This document shows, piece by piece, positions 8,283 through 17,945 of a DNA stretch of 64,000 bases. Source of the DNA: a virus; the IMG/VR virus record IMGVR_UViG_3300043539_001111, positions 1 through 64,000 of that record; one strand, 5' to 3'. Position 1 is the stretch's first letter, and each line of letters opens with the position of its first letter. The notes beneath the pieces were generated by a model that saw only the letters and a program-made list of their open reading frames with translations, had not been told where the DNA came from and did not search any database. The position numbers and the translations under genes are program-made.

Positions 8283-8345
8283 ATATTATGGTTTTATTTT
8301 ACAAATATACAACTTTTTTCCAAAACAAAAAATATTTATCAACAT

Positions 8346-8603
8346 ATGAGAACAGATATTGACCACATAATTAGTTTAATGAAGAGATATACAACGAGTG
8401 ATTCAAATGAAGAACTTGGTGAACAAGAAGAATCTCCTGCCGCTGCGGCACCCGCTGCTGGTGGAGGTGGTGGTGGAACAACTACAAACACCGGTAGAAA
8501 GTGGGAAACCGGATTAACAAGAGGTAAAGCCAATAAATTAGGTTTAGCCGGTGAAAAATGGGAGACAGGTCTTACAAGAGGTCACGCAAATCCGGTACCT
8601 TAA
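8346..8603 (+). CDS. Leader plus short repeat protein
   Basis: 85 aa. The first 27 residues form a leader ending ELGEQ ([LI]xE-Q). An Ala/Gly-rich linker is followed by two tandem copies of a roughly 19-residue unit, each with KWETGLTRG.AN. It has no recognised family. The repeats look like short binding modules. The start is preceded by a TATTTATC motif. It is the first gene of a seven-gene run of putative packaged proteins. Confidence 0.55.
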   Translation: MRTDIDHIISLMKRYTTSDSNEELGEQEESPAAAAPAAGGGGGGTTTNTGRKWETGLTRGKANKLGLAGEKWETGLTRGHANPVP

Positions 8604-8634
8604 AAAAAAAATAATTCACCGATATTTATTAACT

Positions 8635-9816
8635 ATGAATTCAACTTATACTATAACCGAAGGGAATGATGCTTTAAATAGAGTACTTCTTATGATGCGT
8701 TATGATTCGACAAAAACATTATCGGAACAGAAAAAATTTACAGACCAAGATATTAAAAAACTTAAAAATGATGAGTTTGAAAATAATACTCGTAAATATG
8801 TAGATAAAACAGCGGTTTCATTTAGAGGTCCGGATGGTAAAAAAATATCAACAGCCACGTTTCCAAAAATGACTAAAAAAATAGATTCTAAAACATTTTC
8901 AGAATGGTTGTTAGAAGTACGTGAATTTTTTTTCACACCTGAAGGAGCAACATTACAAGTTGTGTTATCTATTGCGGGTGCCGAAATCGGTGCACCAATA
9001 TTGTTTATGATTTTAGATGGTGCAATTATTATTAATGACGCTTATATGATGGTGAGAGATTGGGATAATAATGGGCCTAAAATGCCTGAGTACCCGGTCA
9101 CAATGATTCCAAATCCTTCGATTACTGGATTATATAGTAAACAATTATGGGAATGGTTTAAGTTTCATTTTACAACAAATATTGGGTTTCAAAATCTTAT
9201 TGTAGACATTGGAGCTATTTTATTGGGGCAAGGAATTTTTAAATTAGGTAAAGCCACTCTTAAATCCGCTAGTAAAATGTTTAAATTATTGATAGAAAAA
9301 TTCGGCCCTAATTTTATGAAAAAATTTGTATCTTTTCTTGAAAAATTTAAACCAAAAACTGATGGATTACCTAAAGAATTAGGAAGTTGGGTTGATAAAA
9401 AATATTCTGAAATAACCAAAGCAATTGAGTTGTGGAAAACCCCAAGTAAAGCGGTTAAAACTGTTGTAAACCCACTAAGACTATCATTAGCGGGAGTCTC
9501 AGGTGCTGGAACATATAAATTAGTGAAATGGTTTGAATCAAAAAGTGATGCTATTGCTAAATTTTTTGAAAGTAATCCAGAAAAAGATTCAGCATTAGTA
9601 TCAAGTGATTTGGAAAATTTTACAGATAAAGATTTACTTAACACCATATTAGATGAAAACCCTAAATTGTTTAAGTCTGCTTTTAAACCAAAAACGTTTA
9701 AAATTATTATGGTTAAAAAAAATAACAAAATGTATCCTCAGTATTATATAATTGATGGTGTTAAGTATTCCCCTGTGGACTTAACTAAAGGTTTGGAAGT
9801 TAAAATGATAAAATAA
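8635..9816 (+). CDS. Putative packaged protein with hydrophobic core
   Basis: 393 aa. The leader (residues 1-32, with NRVLLMMRYDS and then TLSEQ) is homologous to that of the gene at 13,584 and ends in LSE|Q. The central region has two long hydrophobic stretches (around VVLSIAGAEIGAPILFMILDG and VDIGAILLGQGIFKLG), typical of proteins that enter membranes. The frame is open upstream, but the ATG at 8635 is 5 nt after TATTTATT and the leader begins there. It could be an injected pore or ejection protein. No family recognised. Confidence 0.55.
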   Translation: MNSTYTITEGNDALNRVLLMMRYDSTKTLSEQKKFTDQDIKKLKNDEFENNTRKYVDKTAVSFRGPDGKKISTATFPKMTKKIDSKTFSEWLLEVREFFFTPEGATLQVVLSIAGAEIGAPILFMILDGAIIINDAYMMVRDWDNNGPKMPEYPVTMIPNPSITGLYSKQLWEWFKFHFTTNIGFQNLIVDIGAILLGQGIFKLGKATLKSASKMFKLLIEKFGPNFMKKFVSFLEKFKPKTDGLPKELGSWVDKKYSEITKAIELWKTPSKAVKTVVNPLRLSLAGVSGAGTYKLVKWFESKSDAIAKFFESNPEKDSALVSSDLENFTDKDLLNTILDENPKLFKSAFKPKTFKIIMVKKNNKMYPQYYIIDGVKYSPVDLTKGLEVKMIK

Positions 9817-9822
9817 ATAAAA

Positions 9823-11499
9823 ATGGAAAATAAATTAATATTAGAAATTAATCAAATAAGAAGTAATATGGGTTTACCTGTAATTACTGAAGAAGTTAAT
9901 ATACTTTTAGAAGGTCCAACAAATGAAACTATTGCTACAATATTTAACGCACTCGTTAGGGGTTCGTTAAAAGCAGTAACTACAGAAGAAAGAGCGTTAA
10001 TTAGACGATTTATCAAGGGGGAAATTGATGACGCATCGGACAATGCAATTAAATTAAAATTTTCAAATTTTATAAAAACACCAAACGGTGTTAAAACAAT
10101 TGCGGAACTTGAACGAGCAATAAAAGCCGCAAAAACAAGAAGAAATAATCCAATTGATGCACAAACAGAAGGTTATATGAACGCAGTTCTTAATAAAATG
10201 AGAAGAGCTGGTACTAAATGGGCTAAAACTAAAAAAGCATTAGATAAAACATTTACAGAATTAGGAGGAATTACATCTAATCAGGTTAAATGGTTGGAAA
10301 AGGTTCATGGTAAAAATTGGGCAAAACCTTTTTATAGTTTTTTTGATTCAGTTAAAAGTATGTTTAAATCTGAAGAAACATTATTAAATGAAACTTTGGA
10401 ATTAATTAAACAACTTAGTATTGATACTGGTTCTACAAATATTGCAAATTATAAAAAACAAATTTCATTAAATTTTGAAAAATTAACAAAAATGAGAAGG
10501 GATAATTTTGATAAAATAAATGATTGGATATCAAAAAATGTACCTCCTAGCGTTAAAAAAAGATTAGATAAAGAAAATTTAAATGGATATGGTAGAGCCA
10601 AAAAATTAGCAACCGGTGCCTTTGAAAAGGAATTTCAGAAAGAGTATGGGACTTTTAATGATAGAATAAGTAAATTTTGGTCACAAATGAAAGACATCAC
10701 TTACGCAAATAAAAAAAGGGTTGAAAAGAAATACGGTAGTAAATCAGAAATGTGGGGTGATTTAGTAAGGCTTAAAAATATGGATTTAAAGGGTGACCAT
10801 TCTACTAAGTTTGGTGAATTAAAGGCTGATTTTTGGTATGGGTCGACATTAGTCCCATCAGCTTGGGGTGAATATATTAAAAAAGCGGGAAAAAGTGCCG
10901 CGGCAAAAAAATATATTGCAGAATACGCAACGGTATATGTTAGAATAAACTTAATAATTGCTGGTTTAGAATTGGCTGTTGATGTTTTTGCTAAAATTGT
11001 TGAAGATTGGTATTTTTTTGAAGATTTGGGGTGGGTACAAACTTTATCAAAAAATTATAATAAAAATTATTATAAGGCACTTGGTTTAGAGACAGATGAA
11101 CAAATTAACGAATATAAGAAAAAATACAAAGATGCTAAAGTAGAGTTAGAAACCGTTTTAAAAGTTTATTTACAATACGCTTACGAACAATTCAATACTT
11201 GGGAAAGTCTTATACCTGGATTTGCGGATAATGTTATTGTTGGAATTAAAGATATGATATTATGGTTAGCAAATCCTGAAACAAAACTAGATAAAGAAGA
11301 TGGTGAAGAAGTAATTAAAAAAGTTAAACCAATTATAGATGATTCTAAACAAAAGTTAGATTCTTTAAAAAATAAATTAGACGAGGATTTCAAAAGAAAA
11401 GTGGATTCTCTTGAAAATTTACCAATACCGGCTCCGGTCGATAATGATACAATTATAACTCCGGAAAAAATAAAAACAGCTGACGAATCAGGATTTTAA
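9823..11499 (+). CDS. Large putative packaged virion protein
   Basis: 558 aa. The leader ends NILLEG ([LI]xE). The rest is Lys-rich, largely helical with coiled-coil stretches, and has one hydrophobic segment near residues 370-395 (YVRINLIIAGLELAVDVFAK). It starts 6 nt after the previous stop and ends 2 nt before the next start, so it is in one operon. Basic charge is suitable for co-packaging with DNA. No domain recognised; an ejection-protein-like role is inferred. Confidence 0.55.
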   Translation: MENKLILEINQIRSNMGLPVITEEVNILLEGPTNETIATIFNALVRGSLKAVTTEERALIRRFIKGEIDDASDNAIKLKFSNFIKTPNGVKTIAELERAIKAAKTRRNNPIDAQTEGYMNAVLNKMRRAGTKWAKTKKALDKTFTELGGITSNQVKWLEKVHGKNWAKPFYSFFDSVKSMFKSEETLLNETLELIKQLSIDTGSTNIANYKKQISLNFEKLTKMRRDNFDKINDWISKNVPPSVKKRLDKENLNGYGRAKKLATGAFEKEFQKEYGTFNDRISKFWSQMKDITYANKKRVEKKYGSKSEMWGDLVRLKNMDLKGDHSTKFGELKADFWYGSTLVPSAWGEYIKKAGKSAAAKKYIAEYATVYVRINLIIAGLELAVDVFAKIVEDWYFFEDLGWVQTLSKNYNKNYYKALGLETDEQINEYKKKYKDAKVELETVLKVYLQYAYEQFNTWESLIPGFADNVIVGIKDMILWLANPETKLDKEDGEEVIKKVKPIIDDSKQKLDSLKNKLDEDFKRKVDSLENLPIPAPVDNDTIITPEKIKTADESGF

Positions 11500-11501
11500 T
11501 T

Positions 11502-12806
11502 ATGGCTTTAGATAGAGAACAATTATATATAAAAATGAAAGCAAAGGCTAAGTCTTTAGGAAAGTTAGACGTGTTTAACAACGCTTATCCTAATTTAAAG
11601 ACTTGGGTTAAAATACGATTTCAAGATGAATCTCAAACTAATGAAACGTTTAAAAGAGCTAAAACAAATAATATTATTTCATCAGATTGGACAATTAAAT
11701 CATTTTATCAAACATACGCGTGTGATTTAGGTTGGGCTAAAAATTTATCATATTGTAGTAGTAATAGTACAACGGGTAACGACCCCCAACCAACAACTGA
11801 ATTACCTTCTTGGACTCCGGATTGTGTAAAAAATGGAGTTAAAAGTTTAAGTGGTACTACAGACCCAAACAAAGTTGTTTATATCAATGATAAAGGTGAT
11901 AAATGGTATTTCTCTAAAAATGGAGACTTTCTTTATATTTTTAAAAGTGGTAAACGTATTAGTGGTGATTATGTTTGTGATGATAATGATGTTGTAATAA
12001 CAACTGAGGATGGTGAAGTTTATCGTGGAAAAAATAAAAAATGGTTAAAAAAAGTAACCGATAGTGAATTACAGAAAAAATTAAAAGACAAAGACGATAC
12101 TAGTTTTTGGGAAGACATTAAAATTGGTGTTCCATCATTAATTAATAAAGCCGGTGAATGGTTTCACGACATTGGTGAGGACGCCAAAAAATGGTGGAAT
12201 GATTGGAGAAAAGAGGAAAACAATGGAAATTCAAATTCTTCTTGTAATACTAATGGTTGGTTAAAAGACCCAACAGGTAGTAAAAAATACGTATTTAAGG
12301 TTATAGAATGTAAATGGTATACCAAGAATGTTAGTACTTGTAAAGAGTTTAATATTAATGATAATCTAAAATATAAAAGGTCTGTTGATATATTAAATAA
12401 AGAATACCCTAATGAATTAAAAAATTGTAATAAAAATCAATCATCTGTTAACGAACCTTCTTGGGTTAAAGATTACCCTTGTATTCGTGGGTTTGGTGAG
12501 GCTTTACCAAAAAATTCGGATAGTAAAGTTTCATTTAAGTCATCAAACGGTTTAGATATTTTAAACTTTTATAAAAATTCAAAATTTAGTTATGAACATG
12601 AAAGTGGAGAAATTATGAATGGTACTTGGAAATGTGAAAACAATGTAATAATTATTGATACTGATGATAAGGCTCGTTTTATTTCAGGTAAAGGATGGGA
12701 TTATAGTAAGGTAATTAAGAAAGACCAAGAAATAATTAAAAAAGATTATGAAATTTCACCTGATGATGAAATTATTTATAAACAAGTTGATAAAGACGAA
12801 TTTTAG
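11502..12806 (+). CDS. Protein with duplicated beta domain, 434 aa
   Basis: Two copies of one domain are visible, at about residues 104-185 and 325-410. Both start PSW, carry a Cys after 5-6 residues, then a run of strands with ISGDYVCDDNDVVI or MNGTWKCENNVIII and a Gly-Lys-Gly/Asn-Lys-Lys-Trp end. Between them is a Trp-rich segment. No clear [LI]xE leader is present. The tandem duplication and central place in the cassette suggest a structural or binding role, but no known family is evident. Confidence 0.55.
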   Translation: MALDREQLYIKMKAKAKSLGKLDVFNNAYPNLKTWVKIRFQDESQTNETFKRAKTNNIISSDWTIKSFYQTYACDLGWAKNLSYCSSNSTTGNDPQPTTELPSWTPDCVKNGVKSLSGTTDPNKVVYINDKGDKWYFSKNGDFLYIFKSGKRISGDYVCDDNDVVITTEDGEVYRGKNKKWLKKVTDSELQKKLKDKDDTSFWEDIKIGVPSLINKAGEWFHDIGEDAKKWWNDWRKEENNGNSNSSCNTNGWLKDPTGSKKYVFKVIECKWYTKNVSTCKEFNINDNLKYKRSVDILNKEYPNELKNCNKNQSSVNEPSWVKDYPCIRGFGEALPKNSDSKVSFKSSNGLDILNFYKNSKFSYEHESGEIMNGTWKCENNVIIIDTDDKARFISGKGWDYSKVIKKDQEIIKKDYEISPDDEIIYKQVDKDEF

Positions 12807-12808
12807 TA

Positions 12809-13582
12809 ATGAAAAATATAAATATGAGAAGATTAATTTTAGAGGACTATACACCAACTAATACCGATAAATACCCAATCAAACAAATTAAGGGTGAAGT
12901 TGACCCTGATACTAAAAAACAACCCATTTATCAAATTGGGTTAAGTGATAATTTGTTGGTTTTTAAAAGAATGGATGAAGATGGGAAATTTAGTGGTGAA
13001 TGGTTAAAGTTTGCTAGCCCAGCAATTGTTAAGAAATTAAAAAAGGAACATTATAATCTTGTAGATGAAGAAGGAAATGTTATAAGTATTTTTGATGATA
13101 CTCCTGAAAAAAGAGAGTCTTCAAGTAAAACTAACGTAAAAACTAACGAAAAGTGTTTACCATTAAAAACTCCACCAGCAGGTCTTACATTAAATATTAA
13201 AAACCCTGGTGATAAAAACTATATTTATGGTAAAGTTGGCGAGGAATGGTTTGCTCAAAACGTTAAGAATAAAAAAATATTTAATTTAACTAAATGTAAT
13301 TATACAACATCAATTGCCAAATTAGAAAAGTTAAAACCGGGTAGTGCAAATGCAAGTGTTGAACAATTACAGAGTCAAAGTAAAGAAATTCAACAAAGTG
13401 CGGGATTACCTGAAACAGGTTCTTTTGATATTCAATCGTTAGAAAAATTAATAAAATTATTAAGTGATGAGGAACAACCAAAAGTACAATCGGTAAATCA
13501 ATTAAAACTAGCAGGAATTCAAACCCCTAATGCCGAAGAACAATTAAAACAAATTGCGTCACAACAAACAATAAGACAATAA
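12809..13582 (+). CDS. Putative packaged virion protein, 257 aa
   Basis: The leader is short: MKNINMRRLILED, with ILE|D fitting the protease motif. The next 100 residues carry a beta-rich segment with GEWLKFASPAIVKKL. A second part (GLTLNIKNPGDKNYIYGKVG) resembles a small strand domain, and the C-terminal third is Gln-rich and helical. The start is 2 nt after the upstream stop. No family recognised. Position and leader argue for an internal virion protein. Confidence 0.5.
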   Translation: MKNINMRRLILEDYTPTNTDKYPIKQIKGEVDPDTKKQPIYQIGLSDNLLVFKRMDEDGKFSGEWLKFASPAIVKKLKKEHYNLVDEEGNVISIFDDTPEKRESSSKTNVKTNEKCLPLKTPPAGLTLNIKNPGDKNYIYGKVGEEWFAQNVKNKKIFNLTKCNYTTSIAKLEKLKPGSANASVEQLQSQSKEIQQSAGLPETGSFDIQSLEKLIKLLSDEEQPKVQSVNQLKLAGIQTPNAEEQLKQIASQQTIRQ

Positions 13583-13583
13583 G

Positions 13584-14195
13584 ATGGAAAAATATAGTTT
13601 AAATGAGGGTAATGAATCTTTGAAGAGAATTCTTCTTATGATGAATTATGATAATAAGAAAACACTTGAAGAAAATACTAAAGTTATTTTTGAACAAGAA
13701 GAGGCCGGCGATTTGATAAATAAATATGGTAAAAAAATGGGTGTAACCTTACCATCGGATTTAGCAACACAGGCAACAGCGGCTCCGACAACAGCGGCTC
13801 CGGCAACATCGGCTCCGGCAACAGCGGCTCCGGCAACAGCGGCTCCGGCAACAGCTGCTACGGCAACACCTGAAGTTTCTTTAAGTTATGAAGATACTGT
13901 TAAGAAATTACAAAATTTATTAATAACAAAATATAAGGCCAAACTAGGTTCATCAGGGCCTAATAAAGATGGTGCTGATGGTAAAATAGGAAAATTAACT
14001 TTAGACGCTATTGGAGATGCAATTAGAACTAAATTTGCTAAACAACCTCCAACACCGACTGATGGTGAGAATAAATCAATAACTCCAAAAACTAAAGATG
14101 ATGAAACTATAACTCCGGAAGATAAACCTGAAACTACAATAACACCTGATACAACTCCGGCAGTTAATCCGGGGTCTGTAGACGATTGGAAATAA
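13584..14195 (+). CDS. Packaged protein with peptidoglycan-binding-like domain
   Basis: 203 aa. The leader (NESLKRILLMMNYD, then KVIFEQ) is homologous to the gene at 8635. It is followed by an Ala-Pro-Thr repeat linker (several copies of TAAPA), then residues about 100-150 with VKKLQNLLITKY, DGADGKIGKLTLDAIG, the pattern of a PG_binding_1 domain (repeat with a DGKxGxxT core). The C-terminus is Thr/Pro-rich. A protein that reaches the cell wall on infection or lysis is likely; packaging is inferred from the leader. Confidence 0.6.
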   Translation: MEKYSLNEGNESLKRILLMMNYDNKKTLEENTKVIFEQEEAGDLINKYGKKMGVTLPSDLATQATAAPTTAAPATSAPATAAPATAAPATAATATPEVSLSYEDTVKKLQNLLITKYKAKLGSSGPNKDGADGKIGKLTLDAIGDAIRTKFAKQPPTPTDGENKSITPKTKDDETITPEDKPETTITPDTTPAVNPGSVDDWK

Positions 14196-14213
14196 TATAA
14201 AAACACAGTTAAA

Positions 14214-15797
14214 ATGAAACTTAATAGAATTTTAAAAGAACAAGCAACACAACCTACCAACAATGATAGAGATAAGTTGTATAAAGCATTACAAGCCGGA
14301 TGTTTTCCACAATGGTTAAGTAATGGTCAATTTGGTAAAATTGCCGGTAAGAGCATTTATTATGGAAAAAATAGTAAAGGTGAAGATATTGTGTTTTATG
14401 CTGACATGACGGCACAAAACATGAAAACTAAAGAAAAAAGATATTGGGTGTGTGAGGCAATCACTAATAATCCATTATTATCAACATTTGGTATTGACTC
14501 AAAATTAGATAAAGAAACATTGACGAAAACACTAAAAAATGTAACGGCTAACTTACAATCTTATGTTGATAAAGGTGCCGTGTCAAATATTTTTAAACAA
14601 TGGAATGATTTATTAACATCTACTTATCCTGATGTGACAAAACTAGTTATAACTGATGAGAATTCATTACCTGATAATGATATTTTAACAACTCAATTTT
14701 CACAAGTCCCTGCATTAGACAGAGATAAAGGATGGAAAAATGTAATGATATATTTACCAAAAGGTAAAACTAAAGATTTACAAGCGGGTGTTGTCGGAGG
14801 AATTAAATTAGATGCTGAAGGTTGTAGAACAATTTTAGGTCAATATCTTGGAGCGGCGTTACAATATAACGCTCAAGTTGAAACAACACCAATTCCACAA
14901 TTAAGAGAGTTTAGACAACAATTAGTTAAATGTGATGGTTCAGGTCAATTTGATAGTTTCCAAGGTTTTACAGAAGGAGAAACGGCATCAGTAAAAAGTA
15001 AATTGTCACCTTACGGATTTTTAAATAAGAAAATTAATAAAAGACAAGTGTTTAGAATTTTAGCGGGTAAAACTAAATATCTTAAAGCGCCTAGTCCATA
15101 TATTATAGGTCTTAATGAATCAACTGATTTAACTATTAAAAATGTTATTAAAGAAAATTTAAATAAAGTTAAAAATGAAAAATTAAGAACGTATTCTGCG
15201 GAATCAAAAATCATTAAAAATAGAGCGTCAATCATAGTTGAATCACCTATTATAAACACAAAACCACAGCAAAAAAGATTATTTAATGATATCTTGACAG
15301 AATCAATTTATTTAAATTCTCAAGGGTTTAGTAAACACATTATCCAAGAACAATTTTTTGATACGTTAAAAGGGTTCTTTGATAAAGAAGACCACGATTC
15401 TATATTCGACACGTTCAAAGAATATATGGGTGAATGGTTAGTATCTAAATTAACCCCATTACATCCTGATGGATGGATGAGTAAATCTATCATAAGTTCA
15501 ATTGACGATATTAAAATAAATGATATTGAGAAATTATTAGATTGTAGTTATTTAACAAAATCTATTTCAAAATCAATCATTGATGGAAGTGTTGGAAAAT
15601 TAGAAAAAGACAATGATTTAGATGGTGGATTATATGATATGGTAAGAAACAATCTATTTGATTATGTTAATGGAAATGACTTTTTAAACAAACTTGAAAG
15701 TGATATCACAAAAATATTATGTCCATTGTTAAATGGCATAACTGAAAAATTAGAAAATGCTCACGATGAGATTCGTGAAAAAGCTATGTCTAATTAA
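14214..15797 (+). CDS. Large putative packaged protein, 527 aa
   Basis: Last gene of the cassette. The leader MKLNRILKEQ (LKE|Q) is one of the shortest. Residues 10-250 form a mixed domain with CFPQWLSNGQFGKIAG and YWVCEAITN. The C-terminal half is helical and contains further [LI]xE-type sites (IIVESP, DILTESI, HIIQEQ), so it may be cut into several pieces. No family recognised. It is followed by a small hairpin and a strong terminator. Confidence 0.55.
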   Translation: MKLNRILKEQATQPTNNDRDKLYKALQAGCFPQWLSNGQFGKIAGKSIYYGKNSKGEDIVFYADMTAQNMKTKEKRYWVCEAITNNPLLSTFGIDSKLDKETLTKTLKNVTANLQSYVDKGAVSNIFKQWNDLLTSTYPDVTKLVITDENSLPDNDILTTQFSQVPALDRDKGWKNVMIYLPKGKTKDLQAGVVGGIKLDAEGCRTILGQYLGAALQYNAQVETTPIPQLREFRQQLVKCDGSGQFDSFQGFTEGETASVKSKLSPYGFLNKKINKRQVFRILAGKTKYLKAPSPYIIGLNESTDLTIKNVIKENLNKVKNEKLRTYSAESKIIKNRASIIVESPIINTKPQQKRLFNDILTESIYLNSQGFSKHIIQEQFFDTLKGFFDKEDHDSIFDTFKEYMGEWLVSKLTPLHPDGWMSKSIISSIDDIKINDIEKLLDCSYLTKSISKSIIDGSVGKLEKDNDLDGGLYDMVRNNLFDYVNGNDFLNKLESDITKILCPLLNGITEKLENAHDEIREKAMSN

Positions 15798-15865
15798 AGC
15801 ACCTTCGGAGTAGAATCCGAATGGGATTAACCAACTAAAAGAAAGGGGAAAATTCCAAATCTAGC

Positions 15866-15896
15866 AAAAAGATGTCGTGAGACATCTTTTTGTTTT
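15866..15896. terminator. Terminator between convergent operons
   Basis: AAAAAGATGTC and GACATCTTTTT form an 11-bp perfect stem with a GTGA loop and T-rich flank. A smaller hairpin TTCGGA/TCCGAA lies 45 nt upstream. It serves the plus-strand cassette and probably the minus-strand glycosyltransferase operon. Confidence 0.85.
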
Positions 15897-16481
15897 TTAG
15901 TTATGTACGAATAATACTTTGTCTATTTTAAAAATACTTGGGGATAATTTTAAAACTTCAGTAAAGTAAATCCAGTCAGCATTAAATGCCACGGAATTAA
16001 AACCTACTTTTTTAGCCAATTCACTTTTAATAACAACATTACCCATATCAACTTTAGAACTAACTAATTGACTATTCATTAATCCGTAAGTAGAACCATT
16101 ACTATTAAATGGTGTTTTATGAGAATGAATTAAATCAAAATATATTAAATCTTCAGTTCTTTTACTTACTTCTTCAATCATATTTGGTGTATAGTAATTA
16201 TCACCATTAGTTAATAATACATATTCATTTTTAATTACATTTTCTAATGACCATTTACGTAATAAATGACCATAATTTTCGGTTCTTACCGGATGTTCAA
16301 TAAAACTAATTCTATTTGAACTTAAATAACCATTATCTCTAAGGTCTTTACGTAATATTGGATTTGGGCCATCATGAATAATAACTAATCTCCAATTATT
16401 ACTCGTTTGTGCTCTAATTGAATTTATGAAACATTTTAATATTTCATTTTGACCGTATGTTACCGCGATTATATCAACCAT
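15897..16481 (-). CDS. Family 2-type glycosyltransferase
   Basis: 194 aa GT-A fold transferase. It starts with VDIIAVTYGQNEILKCFINSI, the nucleotide-binding start of GT2 enzymes. HDGPN is in the acceptor loop, and LLTNGDNYY supplies the metal-binding acidic site in place of DxD. It is shorter than usual (about 250 aa), with a reduced C-terminal region. It is the last gene of a five-gene minus-strand operon, overlapping the next upstream gene by 13 nt. It probably adds a sugar from a nucleotide donor to a phage or host surface glycan. Confidence 0.75.
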   Translation of the reverse strand: MVDIIAVTYGQNEILKCFINSIRAQTSNNWRLVIIHDGPNPILRKDLRDNGYLSSNRISFIEHPVRTENYGHLLRKWSLENVIKNEYVLLTNGDNYYTPNMIEEVSKRTEDLIYFDLIHSHKTPFNSNGSTYGLMNSQLVSSKVDMGNVVIKSELAKKVGFNSVAFNADWIYFTEVLKLSPSIFKIDKVLFVHN

Positions 16482-17173
16482 TTTCTTGGATGTTTAATTT
16501 TTGGATTTAAATATTTATTTGAATAAATTGATGAACCAACCGGTATTGGTTTTATATCTATACCTGATTTCCAAGATGAGTAAACTTGAGATAATTGGTC
16601 TCTAGCACTAAAGTTTTTTACTTCACTCCACCAAATATCATTAAATTCGTTAACTACTTTATTATATTTTCTAATAGTGAATCCACTATCAAATAAACCA
16701 TAATTACGAGGAAATCCCTCAATTCTATATCTAGACATTTGAGAATTAACAATATTATCATAATCTAATCTTTGTTGTTTAACTTCTTCGGATTCTGAAT
16801 ATATACATTGTCTAACATCGTGTTTATATGACATAATGTTATTGTTGAAAAAACCAATTTCTTTTAAAAATTCTTCGGCGTTATTAAATTTAGGTTTATA
16901 ACAATGGTCCACCCATATACTAATATCGTGATTAGGTAAAACTAAATGTGGGTTTATTTTAATATATCTGGCCTTTCTTCTATTGTCTAACTTACTATCA
17001 ACAAAGTCGATGTGGTTAATTTCCCAAACATCGGATTTGAAATACTTATTATCCGTAAATAAAATATATCTAATGTTTGGGTCATACACATCAGGAGACC
17101 TTAATTCATCATATCCTCCGGTGTTAACACTATAAACAATTATTTTAGGTTTCTTATACTCTAAATTATCCAT
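16469..17173 (-). CDS. DUF616/TOD1-like glycosyltransferase
   Basis: 234 aa. It matches the DUF616 (TOD1/MUCI70) pattern: VYSVNTGGYDELRSP at the start, RYILFTD, then RKARYIKINPHLVLP and ISIWVDH, where Asp of WVDH stands at the DxD site. The C-terminal FPRNYGLFDSGF fits the acceptor region. Such enzymes are often found in capsule and surface polysaccharide clusters. It overlaps both neighbours by 8-13 nt. Confidence 0.7.
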   Translation of the reverse strand: MDNLEYKKPKIIVYSVNTGGYDELRSPDVYDPNIRYILFTDNKYFKSDVWEINHIDFVDSKLDNRRKARYIKINPHLVLPNHDISIWVDHCYKPKFNNAEEFLKEIGFFNNNIMSYKHDVRQCIYSESEEVKQQRLDYDNIVNSQMSRYRIEGFPRNYGLFDSGFTIRKYNKVVNEFNDIWWSEVKNFSARDQLSQVYSSWKSGIDIKPIPVGSSIYSNKYLNPKIKHPRKWLI

Positions 17174-17945
17174 TATTATAAAAATCTTCGATTATTTGTA
17201 TTTTTTCTTTAATCATTTTACTTAAAGTTGGTTCAAGTTCCTTAAACTCATTAGAGTTTCTAAATTCAAACCATTGGTTTTTCCAATTTGGCATACCCCA
17301 ATTCATAGTACCTGTAGGATTTCTATTTGGAGATACGTGAATACCGTGAACAGGTCTATATGTATTTTCCATATTAAAATTAGGATAACGTTTTTTAACT
17401 AATTCATATAAAAATACTTCATCATGTTGTAACAACCCTCTTTGGCATAAATCATCGTAATTTGGTATTGGATAGTAACTATCATAAGTTGTGAAATGTA
17501 GCCCACTTAATCTACGATGAGGGTGGGATTGGTCTTTAACTGGTCTAACAATATTTGAGTATGGTAAATTTAATTTTTCCATATCATTTATGTGAATGTC
17601 AGTTAATTCTTTCTGAAGACAAATAATGTCAATATCTGATATGTAAACGTATTTACTTTTGTTTTTAGGCGGCGTAAAAAATCTAATGGTATTAGGTATT
17701 GAACTGTATTTTTGGTTATTAACTTTAATTGGTCCAAAATCAATTACGTGAATACTAAATTTATCAGGATAGAATTTATTTAACACTTGTAAACTTTTTA
17801 AAATTTCGGGTTTTAACATTGTATCAACACCTATTTCAACGAAACAATCTTCATTGTAGTATAAATGTGATAATATGAAAAGAGGTATAAATTCTTTATA
17901 TATCCCATTACAGGCGGTAAAAAAATTAGTTTTAATCATTTTCAA
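17166..17945 (-). CDS. Glycosyltransferase-like protein
   Basis: 259 aa. The pattern is that of a GT-A enzyme of the GT8 kind: an N-terminal strand with FFTACNGIYKEFIPLFILS, then KYVYISDIDIICLQ, where DIDI is the DxD metal site, and a late HGIHVSPN with His residues. Overlaps of 8 and 14 nt with neighbouring transferase genes support a shared pathway. The exact family is uncertain because several loops differ from standard GT8 members. Confidence 0.6.
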   Translation of the reverse strand: MKMIKTNFFTACNGIYKEFIPLFILSHLYYNEDCFVEIGVDTMLKPEILKSLQVLNKFYPDKFSIHVIDFGPIKVNNQKYSSIPNTIRFFTPPKNKSKYVYISDIDIICLQKELTDIHINDMEKLNLPYSNIVRPVKDQSHPHRRLSGLHFTTYDSYYPIPNYDDLCQRGLLQHDEVFLYELVKKRYPNFNMENTYRPVHGIHVSPNRNPTGTMNWGMPNWKNQWFEFRNSNEFKELEPTLSKMIKEKIQIIEDFYNNG

